Shown piece after piece: positions 1 to 9,761 of a DNA stretch of 64,000 nucleotides. Origin of the DNA: Agrobacterium vitis (GTDB lineage: Bacteria > Pseudomonadota > Alphaproteobacteria > Rhizobiales > Rhizobiaceae); the NCBI RefSeq assembly GCF_013337045.2, contig NZ_CP118261.1, positions 124,001 through 188,000 of the forward strand, written 5' to 3'. Every line of letters starts with the position of its first letter. Positions within the stretch are counted from its first letter, which is position 1. The position numbers and the translations under genes were made by a program. The notes beneath the pieces are model-generated. The model did no database searches and was not told the origin of the DNA. It was given only the letters and a program-made list of their open reading frames with translations.

Positions 1-2
1 TG

Positions 3-563
3 CAGGTGACGCTCCAGAGCGAGAACCGAATGCTTGGGATGGGGCCATTTCCCATCGACGGAGAAGAAGATGCCGATTTGATCAATGCCGGCAAGCAAAC
101 CATCACAGAGGCGCCGAACACCAGTTACTTTTCGTCAGCGGAGAGCTTTGCAATGATCCGGGGCGGTTATATCGACCCGTCCATTCTTGGCGCGATGCAA
201 GTTTCCGAACAGGGCGATCTGGCCGATTGGATGATTCCGGGAAAGATGGTGAAAGGCATGGGTGGCGCCATGGATCTCGTTGCCGGCGTTGAGCGCGTGA
301 TCGTATCAATGGAACACCAGGCTGGTGGCGAGCCCAAGCTACTCGGTGAGTGCACGCTACCACTCACAGGGCGTCGGGTTGCCGATCTGGTTATCACTGA
401 TCTCGGCGTGTTCGAAATCGATCGAAAGGGTAAAACGGGGATGTGCCTGATCGAATTGGCACAAGATGTGTCCTTGGCCGAAATCCGATCGAAGACGCCC
501 GCGTCGTTCGGCGTCCGCCTTACTCCAGAAAGTCCGTTTAGTCTGTTCGGTCGGAACTCGTGA
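3..563 (+). CDS. 3-oxoacid CoA-transferase beta subunit (5' end outside the window)
   Basis: This is the beta subunit of a class I CoA-transferase, the type that moves CoA from succinyl-CoA to acetoacetate or 3-oxoadipate (ScoB/PcaJ families). The reading frame is open from the first bases, so the true start lies upstream. Family signatures are the SEN motif carrying the catalytic glutamate near the left edge, INAGKQTIT, SYFSSAESFAMIRGG, GAMQVS..GDLADW, and MVKGMGGAMDLV. One oddity is SENR where the family almost always has SENG, directly beside the catalytic Glu. The C-terminus also departs from the usual ending after the ELA..VSLAEI segment. Substrate (3-oxoadipate or acetoacetate) cannot be told from this subunit alone. 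The alpha subunit should lie just left of the window. Confidence 0.85.
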   Translation, partial: QVTLQSENRMLGMGPFPIDGEEDADLINAGKQTITEAPNTSYFSSAESFAMIRGGYIDPSILGAMQVSEQGDLADWMIPGKMVKGMGGAMDLVAGVERVIVSMEHQAGGEPKLLGECTLPLTGRRVADLVITDLGVFEIDRKGKTGMCLIELAQDVSLAEIRSKTPASFGVRLTPESPFSLFGRNS

Positions 564-905
564 AAAGCTCTACTCGGCACTACCGCAACACGCACCCAGG
601 TCATGTTTTGGCCAAAGAGTTGAACGGTGCCGACTGTGAACGAGCCGACCGGCACGGAGATCCTTCGCTGCCTCGTCCGCGACAAATACAGGTCGCAAGT
701 CGGAGGAGCGATCACGACAACTCACTTAAGCGCGACACGAGCCTCGTCACCGGCCTCAGACTTGGCTAGGGCCGATTGACGTTCATGACCGAGCGCTCCG
801 CGTCTTGAGGTAGAGCCATGCGGACATTCGTCGCTGTGCGCATGGCTTCGGCCGGCTGTGTTAGCACAGTTTTATCTTTTCGATGCGAAGCTGTACCACG
901 GACGA
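564..905. other. Intergenic stretch with no supported gene
   Basis: There are about 340 bases between the CoA-transferase stop and the chemoreceptor start. Short open frames exist on both strands but show no family motif and no good ribosome binding site. The next gene of a pca or sco operon is not present here. Confidence 0.5.
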
Positions 906-917
906 ATGGGGGTATTC

Positions 918-3143
918 ATGCTGTCGATCAGGAACGTTCTCACAACGGTGTTTTTGCTGTTCAGCCTGGCGCTGTGTATTCTTTGCGGCGGCGCGCTGAA
1001 CGCTTCCTATTCCAGTTTCCGCACCTACAGCACCGTATCTGCCTACACGGCCGTCAACCGCGCCGTTTTCGATGTCCTTCTTGGTTACCGGCTGGAGCGT
1101 GGCCACAGCGTGACGGTTCTCGAAGCGACAATCGAGCAGGGACGCGCTCGGCTTCAGGATGTCCCTGTCGACCGGGCGATGGTCGATCAAGGCATGGCGG
1201 ATCTTAGAAAGGTCGAAGCGGGCATACAATCCGCCGAACTGGCCGGTTCCTTGAAGAGGATCAATGATTTCTATAAGGAGAACGAGACGCTCCGCAAACG
1301 GGCCGACGCACAGTTTTCCACCGAACTCGCCCTGCGGGATCAGGCTGTAGGCAAGGCCTATACGAGCTTCGGCCAAGAATTCCTGAAGGAACTTGAAGCT
1401 GCCTCTGCCATCACGGAGAGTAATATCCGCTCGCTCGACAACATGCTTGTCGATCTGTTGCAGATCCGCGCCGGCGCATGGGCCACCCGCGCAGCCGTCG
1501 GTGCGGCTTCCATCGTTCTGAACAAGGCGGCTACCACTCAACAGCCTCTCGCTTCAGACGATCTTGTAACGTTGATGACGCAGAATGGCCGGTCCTTCGC
1601 GAATTGGGATCAAGTTCGCAATCTTGTCGATCATCCCACAACCGACCGATCGCTGAAGGACAGCTTCAACACGGCGGACAACACCTACTTCAAGGGCCCT
1701 CTATGGGACCTTCGCAACTCGATGCATGCGGATCTCTTCAACGGCCGCGGTGCAAAAGTCGCCCTGAAGGACTGGCTGCCTGCGAGCAGCAAGGGTCAGG
1801 CCAGCGTGGCGGACGTCGCCCTGGTTGCGATGAAACTCCTCGATGAGAAGGCCCAGGGTCTGGCTCAATCCGCTCTCATGGGTGTCGCACTATACTTGGC
1901 CATCCTTCTGGGCGCGATCGGCATGACGATCGTGGGAATGTTCATCGTCATCCGGCGCGTGGCCATCCCTATCACGCGCCTGACCGAATGCATGAATAGC
2001 CTTGCGCAGGGAAATCGCGACGTGATCGTTCCCGGCGGAAAAAGGACCGACGAGATCGGCGGCATGGCGCGATCGGTCGAGGTGTTCCGGCGAGCCGCCA
2101 TCAGAAACTCGGAACTGGAAGCGGAAGCCATCGAGAACAACCGCAAAGCGGAGGCCGAACGTCTGGCAATCGAGGAACGCGCCGCGGCCGAAGCGGAAAT
2201 CCGCCTCAACAAGGCCACCGGTGCGCTGGCCGCGGGGCTCAGAAAATTAGCCTCGGGCGATATGCTGTGCGAAATCAACGAGGAATTTGCGCCCCAGTTC
2301 GAAGCGCTGAGACAGGATTTCAACTCGTCCGTTGCTCAACTGAGGGAGGTGTTGCTGGCTGTTGCCGATTCGTCCGGCAACGTCCATGGAGGTTCCGGCG
2401 AAATCTCTAACGCATCAAGCGATCTTGCGAAGCGAACGGAAAGCCAGGCGGCTTCGCTGGAGGAAACGGCGGCCGCGCTGGAAGAGATTACAGTGAACGT
2501 CCAGACGACGTCCGTTCGCACTGCCGAGGCTCGCGATCTTGTCCAGGGCGCGCGGAAAAAGGCCGATCATTCGGGCGAAGTGGTTGGAAACGCCGTCGAT
2601 GCCATGGGGCGGATCGAGCAGTCTTCGAGGCAGATCATCCAAATCATCAGCGTCATCGACGAGATCGCCTTTCAGACCAATCTCCTTGCCTTGAATGCCG
2701 GGGTAGAAGCTGCCCGGGCCGGGGAGGCGGGAAAGGGCTTCGCCGTCGTTGCGCAGGAGGTTCGTGAACTCGCTCAGCGTTCGGCGCGTGCAGCCAAGGA
2801 AATTAAGACGCTCATCACGAATTCCGAAATAGCCGTTTCGGAAGGCGTGAAACTTGTCGGCGACACGGGCAGAGGGCTTGCCGATATCGTTGATCTCATC
2901 CAAGCGATAAACCAGCATATGGACGCCATAAGCACTGCCGCGAGGGAACAGGCCTCAGGATTGAAGGAGGTCAACTCCGCCGTGAATCACATGGATCAGG
3001 CAACGCAGCAGAACGCAGCCATGGTCGAAGAGATGAACGCCGCAAGCCTCGGCCTTGCGCAAGAATCAGAGAAACTCACGCAGTTGCTTTCAACATTCCG
3101 CACCTCCGGGGGCTCTGCCGAAAGAACACGTCGGGCGGCGTAA
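918..3143 (+). CDS. Transmembrane methyl-accepting chemotaxis protein
   Basis: This chemoreceptor is predicted to sense a ligand outside the cytoplasm and control CheA. It has an N-terminal membrane helix (residues about 7-27), a long helical periplasmic region of about 300 residues, a second membrane helix (about 325-344), a HAMP domain (about 345-400) and a C-terminal signalling domain. The highly conserved hairpin tip with [20 protein letters not shown] lies near residues 580-600. The chosen ATG follows GGGGG by five bases; an in-frame ATG twelve bases upstream lacks such a site. The C-terminus is RTRRAA, so there is no xWEEF CheR-docking pentapeptide, unlike the cytoplasmic receptors elsewhere in the window. 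The ligand is unknown; the periplasmic part looks like a helical-bundle sensor rather than Cache. Confidence 0.93.
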   Translation: MLSIRNVLTTVFLLFSLALCILCGGALNASYSSFRTYSTVSAYTAVNRAVFDVLLGYRLERGHSVTVLEATIEQGRARLQDVPVDRAMVDQGMADLRKVEAGIQSAELAGSLKRINDFYKENETLRKRADAQFSTELALRDQAVGKAYTSFGQEFLKELEAASAITESNIRSLDNMLVDLLQIRAGAWATRAAVGAASIVLNKAATTQQPLASDDLVTLMTQNGRSFANWDQVRNLVDHPTTDRSLKDSFNTADNTYFKGPLWDLRNSMHADLFNGRGAKVALKDWLPASSKGQASVADVALVAMKLLDEKAQGLAQSALMGVALYLAILLGAIGMTIVGMFIVIRRVAIPITRLTECMNSLAQGNRDVIVPGGKRTDEIGGMARSVEVFRRAAIRNSELEAEAIENNRKAEAERLAIEERAAAEAEIRLNKATGALAAGLRKLASGDMLCEINEEFAPQFEALRQDFNSSVAQLREVLLAVADSSGNVHGGSGEISNASSDLAKRTESQAASLEETAAALEEITVNVQTTSVRTAEARDLVQGARKKADHSGEVVGNAVDAMGRIEQSSRQIIQIISVIDEIAFQTNLLALNAGVEAARAGEAGKGFAVVAQEVRELAQRSARAAKEIKTLITNSEIAVSEGVKLVGDTGRGLADIVDLIQAINQHMDAISTAAREQASGLKEVNSAVNHMDQATQQNAAMVEEMNAASLGLAQESEKLTQLLSTFRTSGGSAERTRRAA

Positions 3144-3322
3144 GTTCTCGGCTACGATTGCGGGACCCCATACCGAGAACGCGAGCGTGATTTTGGTTCC
3201 GAAGCGCCGGGCCTTGTGGTTCCCGCTCCAAACCTATTGGACCGGTAGGAGTTCTGTGGGCCCTTAAATCGGGTAATCTCTTTTGATGGCCGAGCTCGCA
3301 AATCTAACACATTGCAGCTGAG

Positions 3323-4327
3323 CTAGTTTTGTTGTTCAGGTTTCAGGAATTTCGACCAGGCAGCGATCTCTCTATTTACCAGGTCCTGCATGTAATCGCC
3401 AGACCGGTGATCGTCGGGCGGCAGGCTTGCTCCGATCGTACCCAGCTTTTCACGGACATTGTTTTGCGCCAGAGAATTCTGCAGAGCCGCGTTTAAGGTT
3501 TTCACGACTGCCTCTGGGGTGCCGACTGGAACAAAAAGGCCCGTCCAAGTTTCCGTCAGAAACTCGGGCAGTCCTGCTTCGGCACTGGTGGGAGCATCCG
3601 GAAGGACGGGGGAACGCTTTTGTGCGGCAATCGCCAATATGCGAATGCTTCCTGCCTTTGCTATAGGTGCCGCCGAGGCCAACAGGTCGCATCCTCCGGC
3701 TATTCTTCCTCCAAGCACATCGGTGATCGTCTGCCCGAACCCCTTATACGCGATGAGGTTGGGCTCTACGCCAATGAGCTTGAACAACATCACACACGCG
3801 ACGTGGGAAGCAGCTCCGATACCGCCATGTCCCATGGCCGGCGCGCCTTTCGCGCTTTTCGCGTGATCGATGAATTCCTCCAGGTTCTTTGCCGGGAAAT
3901 CCTTGCCGACGTAGATGACGTTCGGGCTGGTAGAGACCAGCCCAAGATATTTGAGATCCTTGCGTGGATCGTACTGCAGCGATCGATTGATCGTCACCGC
4001 CGCCGCCAGCGTCCCCATGTGCCCGAGCCCAATCGTGTAGCCGTCCGGTTCGGCCTTTGCAACCCGCGCCGTCCCGATCGCTCCGCCCGCACCGCCAACG
4101 TTCTCGACGAGAACATTCTGGCCGAGATGCCTTGACATTGCTTCTGCGATCACGCGTCCCGTCGCGTCTGCCGCGCCCCCGGCATTGAAGGGTACCACCA
4201 TAGTGATCGGCTTCTCCGGGAAGTTTTGAGCACTGACGGCGGTGCTGTTCGCAATGCAGCCCAGCATCGAGAACGCGGTAAAACACAACATCTTGGGCAA
4301 TATTTTGCTATTCAGCGTGTTGAGCAT
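3323..4327 (-). CDS. Bug/TctC-family tricarboxylate-type periplasmic binding protein
   Basis: This is an extracytoplasmic solute receptor of the Bug (TctC) family, which binds carboxylates and related anions. It opens with a signal peptide ending near SAQNFPEKP. It then shows the family pattern ITMVVPFNAGGAADATGR, VLVENVGGAGG.IG, GHGGIGAASHVA, VPYKG-type IAYKGFGQT, and the terminal region WTGLFVPVGTPEAVV. Length (334 aa) is usual. No TctA/TctB membrane genes are adjacent, which is common for Bug proteins. It lies 44 bp downstream of a decayed amidohydrolase on the same strand, so the two probably formed one catabolic unit for an aromatic or carboxylate compound before an IS insertion. Confidence 0.92.
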   Translation of the reverse strand: MLNTLNSKILPKMLCFTAFSMLGCIANSTAVSAQNFPEKPITMVVPFNAGGAADATGRVIAEAMSRHLGQNVLVENVGGAGGAIGTARVAKAEPDGYTIGLGHMGTLAAAVTINRSLQYDPRKDLKYLGLVSTSPNVIYVGKDFPAKNLEEFIDHAKSAKGAPAMGHGGIGAASHVACVMLFKLIGVEPNLIAYKGFGQTITDVLGGRIAGGCDLLASAAPIAKAGSIRILAIAAQKRSPVLPDAPTSAEAGLPEFLTETWTGLFVPVGTPEAVVKTLNAALQNSLAQNNVREKLGTIGASLPPDDHRSGDYMQDLVNREIAAWSKFLKPEQQN

Positions 4328-4370
4328 AGTTTTCTCCTCTCCAAAACGTCACTTTCGCGTGCTCGGGTCA

Positions 4371-4761
4371 TCAACGAATACGTGTGGGAAACCCGTAGAG
4401 ATTGGCGGGATTTCTCCACATGATATCTTCGATCGTATGCGGCGAGCCGACGGCTTCAACAAATCGCTCCACAAGACCCGAACAAGATAACGGGCGCCAC
4501 GGGAGGGGACATCCGGCCCGAAGTGGCTTTCATGCGGAGGGGGGTGTGGCCAGTCACTACCCCATACGCATCGGCTGGGACAGCGATCAATCAAGGCTGA
4601 AAGCCAGTCCGGATCTGGTTCGATATTCAACGGCCGATCCGGCCTTCTATAAGGCGACGACAGTTTCACCCAGATGTGTTCTGCTTCAAGAAGGCGCAGC
4701 AATGCCCTTCCCTTTTCATCTGATGGACGGGCCTGCCCGTAAAGACCATAATGATCGATGA
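4371..4761 (-). pseudogene. Amidohydrolase (LigI-like) C-terminal fragment
   Basis: This is the 3' part of an amidohydrolase_2 gene related to 2-pyrone-4,6-dicarboxylate hydrolases. Visible motifs are VIDHYGLYG, HIWVKLSSPYR and VWGSDWPHP, which holds a metal-site aspartate. The frame then slips: the expected tail (VERFVEAVGSPHTIEDI, then WRNPANLYGF) continues in the neighbouring frame to the TGA at 4371. The 5' part is missing because the IS21 left end begins at about 4762. The upstream part of the gene is not on the far side of the IS element, so sequence has been lost or rearranged. Confidence 0.75.
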
Positions 4762-4776
4762 CTGTCGGAATGCAAA

Positions 4777-4868
4777 TTCCGAGACAATCCGCCCCCTGAT
4801 TCCGAAATGATCTCGCCCCTCCATTCCGAGAAATAGTCGCCCCCTTGTTCCGAGATGATGCCGCCCCC
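4777..4868 (+). repeat. IS21 left-end multiple terminal repeats
   Basis: Four tandemly arranged repeats of about 20 bp lie at 4777-4796, 4800-4819, 4824-4844 and 4848-4868. Each begins TTCCGA, ends in CGCCCC and has a variable AT-rich centre. Multiple terminal repeats that bind transposase are typical of IS21-family ends. Confidence 0.85.
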
Positions 4869-4942
4869 TTTGGCAGGGATGTGGTGTGGGAGTTCTGCCG
4901 GTGTGAAGTTCCTTCCGTCGATGTTGACGAGGAAGGAACGGG

Positions 4943-6493
4943 ATGCCTGCGGAGAGACTGGAGATGCGGCGTGTCCGCGAGATACTGAGATATCGTTTCG
5001 AACAAGGACTGGGCCACAAATCGATTGCGGTTCGGGTCGGGGCAGCACCGTCGACGGTGCGCGAGACGCTGCGGCGGGCAACGGTTGCGGGTCTTTCGTG
5101 GCCGTTGGATGATGACGTGAGCGATGCCGTCCTGGAGGCGGCGCTTTACAAGGCGGCCGGGACGAAGACGGGTCATCGTCGCGCGCCGGAGCCGGACTGG
5201 GCGCAGGTCCATCGCGAGCTGAAGCGCAAGCACGTGACGCTGCAAATTCTCTGGGACGAATACATGAGCCGTTATCCCGACGGCTACCGCTACAGCCGGT
5301 ATTGTGACCTCTATCGCGGCTGGGCGCTGAAGCTGCCGGTGACGATGCGGCAAGATCATGCTGCCGGCGACAAGCTGTTCGTCGATTATGCCGGCGACAC
5401 GGTCACGGTCGTCGTTGATCGACTGTCGGGCAAGACGCGGCAGGCGCATTTGTTCGTGGCGGTCCTGGGAGCGTCCAGCCTTTCGTTTGCGCAGGCGCGC
5501 TGGACAGAGACACTACCCGATTGGATTGAATGCCATGTCCAGGCGCTGGAGTTTTTTGGTGGTGCGCCAGCCTTACTGGTTCCCGACAATGCCAAAGTGG
5601 CGATCATCAAGGCATGCCACTTTGATCCCCAGGTCAACAGGACCTATAGCGCAATGGCGGCGCACTATGGGAGCGCCGTCCTTCCGACGCGGCCGAGACG
5701 CCCTCGCGACAAGGCGAAAGTGGAGGCTGCGGTTCGTATTGTCGAGCGGTGGCTGCTGGGTCGCCTGCGCCATCGGACCTTCTACAGTCTGGCCGAGGTC
5801 AATGCGGCGATCGCCGACTTGCTTTGCGACCTCAACGATAAACGTGTCCTGCGCCGGGTTGGCGTTACCCGTCGTCAACTGTTCGAAGAGCTTGATCGTC
5901 CGGCTTTGCGGCCCTTGCCTGTCGAGCGCTATGTCTTTGCCGAATGGCGCGTCCGGCGTGCCGGGCTGGATTATCACGTCGAGATCGAACGGCATTATTA
6001 TTCGGTTCCCTATCGCTTTGCCCGCGAGCAAGTAGAGGCGCGCATCACCGCCAATACGATCGAGATATTCCACAAGGGCGCGCGGATTGCCGCTCACCGC
6101 CGCTCGAGCGGTAACGGCAAGCACACGACCATCCCCGATCATATGCCCTCGGCGCATCGTCGGTTCGCCGACTGGACGATCGAACGCATTCGACGCGAAG
6201 CCTCAGCCATGGGGCCGGATGTCGACCTGTTGTGCGAGCGCATCCTTGCCGACCGGCCGCATCCCGAGCAGGGCTTTCGCGCCTGCCTTGGGATTATCCG
6301 CCTTAACAAGAGCTTCGGCCGCGACAGGGTCAATGCCGCTTGCGCCCGAGCGCTGGAGATCGGGGCCCGGACCTATGGTTCGGTGCGCTCCATCCTCGAC
6401 AACGACCTCGACCGGACGGCGAGCTCGAATAGATCCGCCTCGCACGAACCGATCCACCACGAGAACATCCGCGGACCTCGCTATTACCACTAA
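4943..6493 (+). CDS. istA: IS21-family transposase IstA
   Basis: This is the DDE transposase of an IS21-family element and acts with the AAA+ helper IstB. The N-terminus carries a helix-turn-helix (GHKSIAVRVGAAPSTVRETL). The catalytic triad is visible: FVDYAGD (about residue 148), VPDNAKVA (about 215) and KVEAAV (about 259). The C-terminus HHENIRGPRYYH is characteristic of one IS21 subgroup. The length of 516 aa is complete. It is followed after 12 bp by istB in the usual istA-istB order, with AAGGAGAACG ahead of the istB start. The gene looks intact, but its partner istB is split, so the element is probably immobile without help. Confidence 0.95.
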   Translation: MPAERLEMRRVREILRYRFEQGLGHKSIAVRVGAAPSTVRETLRRATVAGLSWPLDDDVSDAVLEAALYKAAGTKTGHRRAPEPDWAQVHRELKRKHVTLQILWDEYMSRYPDGYRYSRYCDLYRGWALKLPVTMRQDHAAGDKLFVDYAGDTVTVVVDRLSGKTRQAHLFVAVLGASSLSFAQARWTETLPDWIECHVQALEFFGGAPALLVPDNAKVAIIKACHFDPQVNRTYSAMAAHYGSAVLPTRPRRPRDKAKVEAAVRIVERWLLGRLRHRTFYSLAEVNAAIADLLCDLNDKRVLRRVGVTRRQLFEELDRPALRPLPVERYVFAEWRVRRAGLDYHVEIERHYYSVPYRFAREQVEARITANTIEIFHKGARIAAHRRSSGNGKHTTIPDHMPSAHRRFADWTIERIRREASAMGPDVDLLCERILADRPHPEQGFRACLGIIRLNKSFGRDRVNAACARALEIGARTYGSVRSILDNDLDRTASSNRSASHEPIHHENIRGPRYYH

Positions 6494-6505
6494 GGAGAAC
6501 GAAGA

Positions 6506-7158
6506 ATGCTTGCTCATCCAACACTTGATCGACTGAACGCCATGGGCTTGGCCGGCATGGCCAAAGCCTTCGGCGAACTCGTCGCCAACGGCGAGGCCGA
6601 ACATCTCTCGCATGCCGAATGGCTCGGATTGCTGCTCGAGCGGGAATGGAGTTCCCGTTACGACCGCAAACTTGCGGCGCGTCTCAGGTTCGCCAAGCTT
6701 CGTCATCAGGCGACCCCGGAAGATGTCGATTATCGCGCCGACCGCGGCCTCGACCGTGCGCTCTTCATGAAGCTGCTCGGGGGCGACTGGATCGGTGCTC
6801 ACGACAATCTGGCCATATGCGGACCCTCGGGCGTCGGAAAGAGCTGGCTGGCTTGCGCTCTCGGTCACAAGGCTTGCCGTGACGATCGTTCCGTTCTCTA
6901 TCAGCGGGTCCCACGACTCTTTGCCCAGCTCGCGCTCGCCCGCGGCGACGGCCGATACGCTCGTCTGCAACGCACCCTGGGTCATGTCCAGCTCCTGATA
7001 TTGGACGACTGGGGCCTCGAGCCGCTCAACGAGCAAGCCCGTCACGATCTGCTGGAAATCCTCGAGGACCGCTACGGCCGTCGTTCGACGATCATCACCA
7101 GCCAACTCCCCATATCCGCCTGGCACGGTGTCATCGGTGAGCCAAGCATCGCAGACTG
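6506..7158 (+). pseudogene. istB: IstB 5' part (ATPase), interrupted
   Basis: This encodes the AAA+ helper of IS21 transposition, with Walker A (GPSGVGKSW, about residue 108) and Walker B (LLILDDWG, about 170) both present. IstB similarity runs through SQLPISAWHGVIGEPSIAD and then stops where the recombinase module begins. The remaining C-terminus beyond the module (9762-9917) comes from a different IstB subgroup. After the break the frame runs on for 14 unrelated codons to a stop at 7201. Confidence 0.9.
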
Positions 7159-7178
7159 CCGCTATTATCGACGGGGTG

Positions 7179-7658
7179 GTGCATTATGTAACCATCATTG
7201 ACCCGCGCCACGGCCTTGCGGGTCAGCGTCTTGAGCTGGTGTCAGTCCAATCCGGACGCGGGCTGGCATTTGTTGTTGTGCGATTACCTGACGGACGCCG
7301 CCGTTCCATTCGCCGGTCGGTCACCGACCTTGTAACCGCTTCGCCTGACGCGCGGAGCGAGTTGGAGTCGGCGCCTCGCATCAGCGTTCGAACCCTGCTC
7401 ACATTGATGCGCCATTTAGACAGCATGGTAACCTCCCGTTCCAAGGAGGTGATTCGCGATGACCGTGCAATCGAATCCGTACCGGTATCGTGTAGCGTCT
7501 CAGTCCCTCGTAAAGCTTCTGACCCCCAATACGACACTCCCGCATCCGTGGCCCGATCTGCCGCCAGAAACGCAGAAACAAATCGCTCAAAAGTTTGCAC
7601 CCCTGTTGATGCGGATGCGGTCGATCCGCTCGTCGGCAAAGGTGGATCGACATGCTGA
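7179..7658 (+). CDS. DUF5372-like protein of the recombinase module
   Basis: The function is unknown. The first part (VHYVTIIDPRHGLAGQRLE, then GRGLAFVVVRLPDGR) matches the DUF5372 pattern as I remember it. Such genes typically precede a small ORF and a large serine recombinase, exactly the order seen here. The frame is open from inside the istB remnant; the GTG at 7179 is the plausible start because it directly precedes the conserved domain. The gene overlaps the 70-aa ORF almost completely in its second half and the recombinase start by seven bases. The C-terminal half is low complexity and may not matter. Confidence 0.65.
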   Translation: MHYVTIIDPRHGLAGQRLELVSVQSGRGLAFVVVRLPDGRRRSIRRSVTDLVTASPDARSELESAPRISVRTLLTLMRHLDSMVTSRSKEVIRDDRAIESVPVSCSVSVPRKASDPQYDTPASVARSAARNAETNRSKVCTPVDADAVDPLVGKGGSTC

Positions 7659-7671
7659 GAGCGACGAATAG
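7459..7671 (+). CDS. Small conserved-type protein preceding serine recombinase
   Basis: A 70-aa product with HPWPDLPPETQKQIAQKFAPL and LMRMR, a pattern seen in small proteins encoded just before recombinases of this type; the biochemical role is unknown. An excellent ribosome binding site, AAGGAGGTGA, lies eight bases ahead of the ATG. This is the strongest initiation site in the module and supports translation even though the ORF lies inside the upstream reading frame. The stop overlaps the recombinase start by 20 bases, suggesting translational coupling of all three genes. Confidence 0.65.
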   Translation: MTVQSNPYRYRVASQSLVKLLTPNTTLPHPWPDLPPETQKQIAQKFAPLLMRMRSIRSSAKVDRHAESDE

Positions 7672-9757
7672 CCCGGACGAGCGTATCACTGCCGAGCATC
7701 GCGGCAAGCTCGCCTACATTTATGTCCGCCAGTCTTCTGTAAATCAGGTGCGGCATCATCAGGAAAGCACGCAGCTTCAGTATCGTCTCGTCGAGCGTGC
7801 CGTCGGCCTTGGCTGGCCACATGAACGCGTGCACGTCATAGATGACGATCTGGGCAAATCCGGTTCGGGCAGCGTTGAGCGAGAGGGCTTCAAGAAGTTG
7901 ATCGCGGAGATCGGGCTGGGCAATGCTGGGCTTGTCATCAGCCTCGACGCCTCCCGGCTCGCCCGCAACAATCGTGATTGGCATCAACTCCTTGATCTGT
8001 GCGCATTGTTCGGCGTTATTATCGCCGACGGAGAACGGCTCTACGACCCTTGCGCTTACCACGACCGCCTGTTGCTCGGCCTATCTGGCATCATGAGCGA
8101 AGCGGAGCTGCACCAGATCAGGCAGCGCCTTCATCAGGGTGAGCGCCAGAAAGCGGCACGCGGCGAATTGCGGCTTTGCCTTCCTGCTGGATTGGCTCAT
8201 GACCGCTCGGGCCAGATCACTCTCAATCCCGACGAGGAAGTGCAGGCAAGGCTCGACCTCGTCTTCGGCAAGTTCCGCGAATTAGGAAGCGCGCGGGCTG
8301 TGATGCGCTATCTGCGAAAGGAGAATTTGCCGCTACCAATACGCCCGCTGCGTGGTCCGGCGCCGCACGAAGTCGTGTGGCAAGAGGCCACCAACCCACG
8401 CGTGCTCAGCATTCTCCATAATCCCGGCTATGCTGGAGCCTATGTCTATGGTCGGCGGCGGCAAACTGGCGGGCGCATTCGTCAGGACGTGTATCGGCCG
8501 CGGACGGCCAAGGTGCCCATCGAAGACTGGGAGGTCTGTTTGCAAGCTGCCCATCCTGGTTACATCGGCTGGGAGGAGTTCATGGACAACCAACGACGAC
8601 TGGAGAACAACATCAACCACTACGAAGCCGGCCATACGGGAGCGCCACGCAAGGGCGCCGCACTGCTGCAGGGCATCGCTGTTTGCGGGCGGTGCGGTCG
8701 GCGGATGAGTTTGCGCTATAGCGGCCCTGCAGGGAACTATCCCGTTTACACATGCCGTGCCGATCGCGGTCACGACGGAGGGCCGTTATGTCAGGAGGTA
8801 CGCGCTCTGCCCGTCGACGCACGCATCGAAGGCATTCTACTCGAGGCTCTGGCCCCGGACAGGATCGCTATTGCCATCGCCGCACTGGGTCAGATCGAAG
8901 AGGAAGCACACCAGCTTGAGCGTCAATGGGCATTGCGGCGTGAACGGGCGCGCTACGAGGCGGAAAGAGCCCGACGCCAATACGACGCAGTCGAACCCGA
9001 GAACCGCCTGGTGGCCCGGTCGCTGGAGCGAGCATGGGAAGAGAAGCTACGTGCAGCCGAGGCCATCGAGCAGGACTATGAACGGTGGCGCTCCGACGAG
9101 CCCCTCGTCCTGAGCGAGGCAGATCGCGACGGGTTACTGGCGCTCGGGGAGAACCTGCCTGGCATTTGGCGTGCCCCATCGACCACGGCGGCCGAGCGAA
9201 AGAGCATCCTGCGCCTCATCATCTGCGAGGTCGTTCTCGACCAGAAACGGCTGCAAGGACAGGTCTGGATCAAGATCCTGTGGCAAACGGGAGCGACAAG
9301 CGAGCACTCTGTCCAAAGGCACGTTCATACCTATGGCGACTATATCGATGTCGATAAATTACGAGCGCGCGTGGCGGAGCTGAACGCTGCTGGCAAAATG
9401 GATAAGGAAATCGCCTCATCGCTAAACTCGGAAGGCTTTCTTGCGGCACGGAATTGCGCCTTCAAGGGTGAGAATGTCTGGCTCTTGCGCAGGCGTTGGG
9501 GCATTCCAACCGTCAAAATCAACGGCACGAGCTCCAATCCCGTCAGGTGGCCGGACGGAACCTACTCCGTTCAAGGGGCAGCCGCGGCCTTGGGCATCAC
9601 ACCACAGGTCATCTTCGATTATCTCGCCCGCGGATGGCTCAAGGGACACCAACACGCCAAGGGCCAGCCATGGCAGATCGAATTGACGCAGGACCAGATC
9701 GACATCCTGCGCGCTCGCGCTCAACGCAATAGACGATCGAGGAAACAGGCATCATGA
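7652..9757 (+). CDS. Large serine recombinase
   Basis: This is a site-specific recombinase of the large serine family (701 aa). The N-terminal resolvase fold has [11 protein letters not shown] with the presumed nucleophile at Ser28, followed by the conserved DASRLARN segment. A Recombinase domain follows (about 190-310), then a zinc ribbon (CGRCGRRM at about 344, further cysteines at about 366 and 378) and a coiled-coil region rich in Glu/Arg (about 400-470). A C-terminal DNA-binding-like region ends the protein. Such enzymes integrate or excise by cutting at a 2-bp core. The stop lies right at the junction with the second istB part. The gene appears intact. Confidence 0.93.
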   Translation: MLRATNSPDERITAEHRGKLAYIYVRQSSVNQVRHHQESTQLQYRLVERAVGLGWPHERVHVIDDDLGKSGSGSVEREGFKKLIAEIGLGNAGLVISLDASRLARNNRDWHQLLDLCALFGVIIADGERLYDPCAYHDRLLLGLSGIMSEAELHQIRQRLHQGERQKAARGELRLCLPAGLAHDRSGQITLNPDEEVQARLDLVFGKFRELGSARAVMRYLRKENLPLPIRPLRGPAPHEVVWQEATNPRVLSILHNPGYAGAYVYGRRRQTGGRIRQDVYRPRTAKVPIEDWEVCLQAAHPGYIGWEEFMDNQRRLENNINHYEAGHTGAPRKGAALLQGIAVCGRCGRRMSLRYSGPAGNYPVYTCRADRGHDGGPLCQEVRALPVDARIEGILLEALAPDRIAIAIAALGQIEEEAHQLERQWALRRERARYEAERARRQYDAVEPENRLVARSLERAWEEKLRAAEAIEQDYERWRSDEPLVLSEADRDGLLALGENLPGIWRAPSTTAAERKSILRLIICEVVLDQKRLQGQVWIKILWQTGATSEHSVQRHVHTYGDYIDVDKLRARVAELNAAGKMDKEIASSLNSEGFLAARNCAFKGENVWLLRRRWGIPTVKINGTSSNPVRWPDGTYSVQGAAAALGITPQVIFDYLARGWLKGHQHAKGQPWQIELTQDQIDILRARAQRNRRSRKQAS

Positions 9758-9761
9758 AATC

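Noticed and set aside
560..769. 69-aa frame resembling the start of a HigA antitoxin (THPGHVLAKEL)
   Set aside because: The similarity covers about ten residues only, the HTH does not follow in any frame, and there is no toxin gene beside it.
4777..4868. Possible CRISPR-like array from four regularly spaced repeats
   Set aside because: The repeats are only about 20 bp with 3-4 bp between them and sit at an IS21 end, where multiple transposase sites are expected. No cas genes are present.
4349..5449. 366-aa minus-strand frame covering the amidohydrolase fragment and the IS21 left end
   Set aside because: It is a chance fusion. Only 4371-4761 has amidohydrolase similarity, and the rest is antisense to IstA.
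7128..7178. Upstream extension of the DUF5372 frame to GTG 7128
   Set aside because: These codons are the istB remnant read in another frame, so the native start must lie after the junction.
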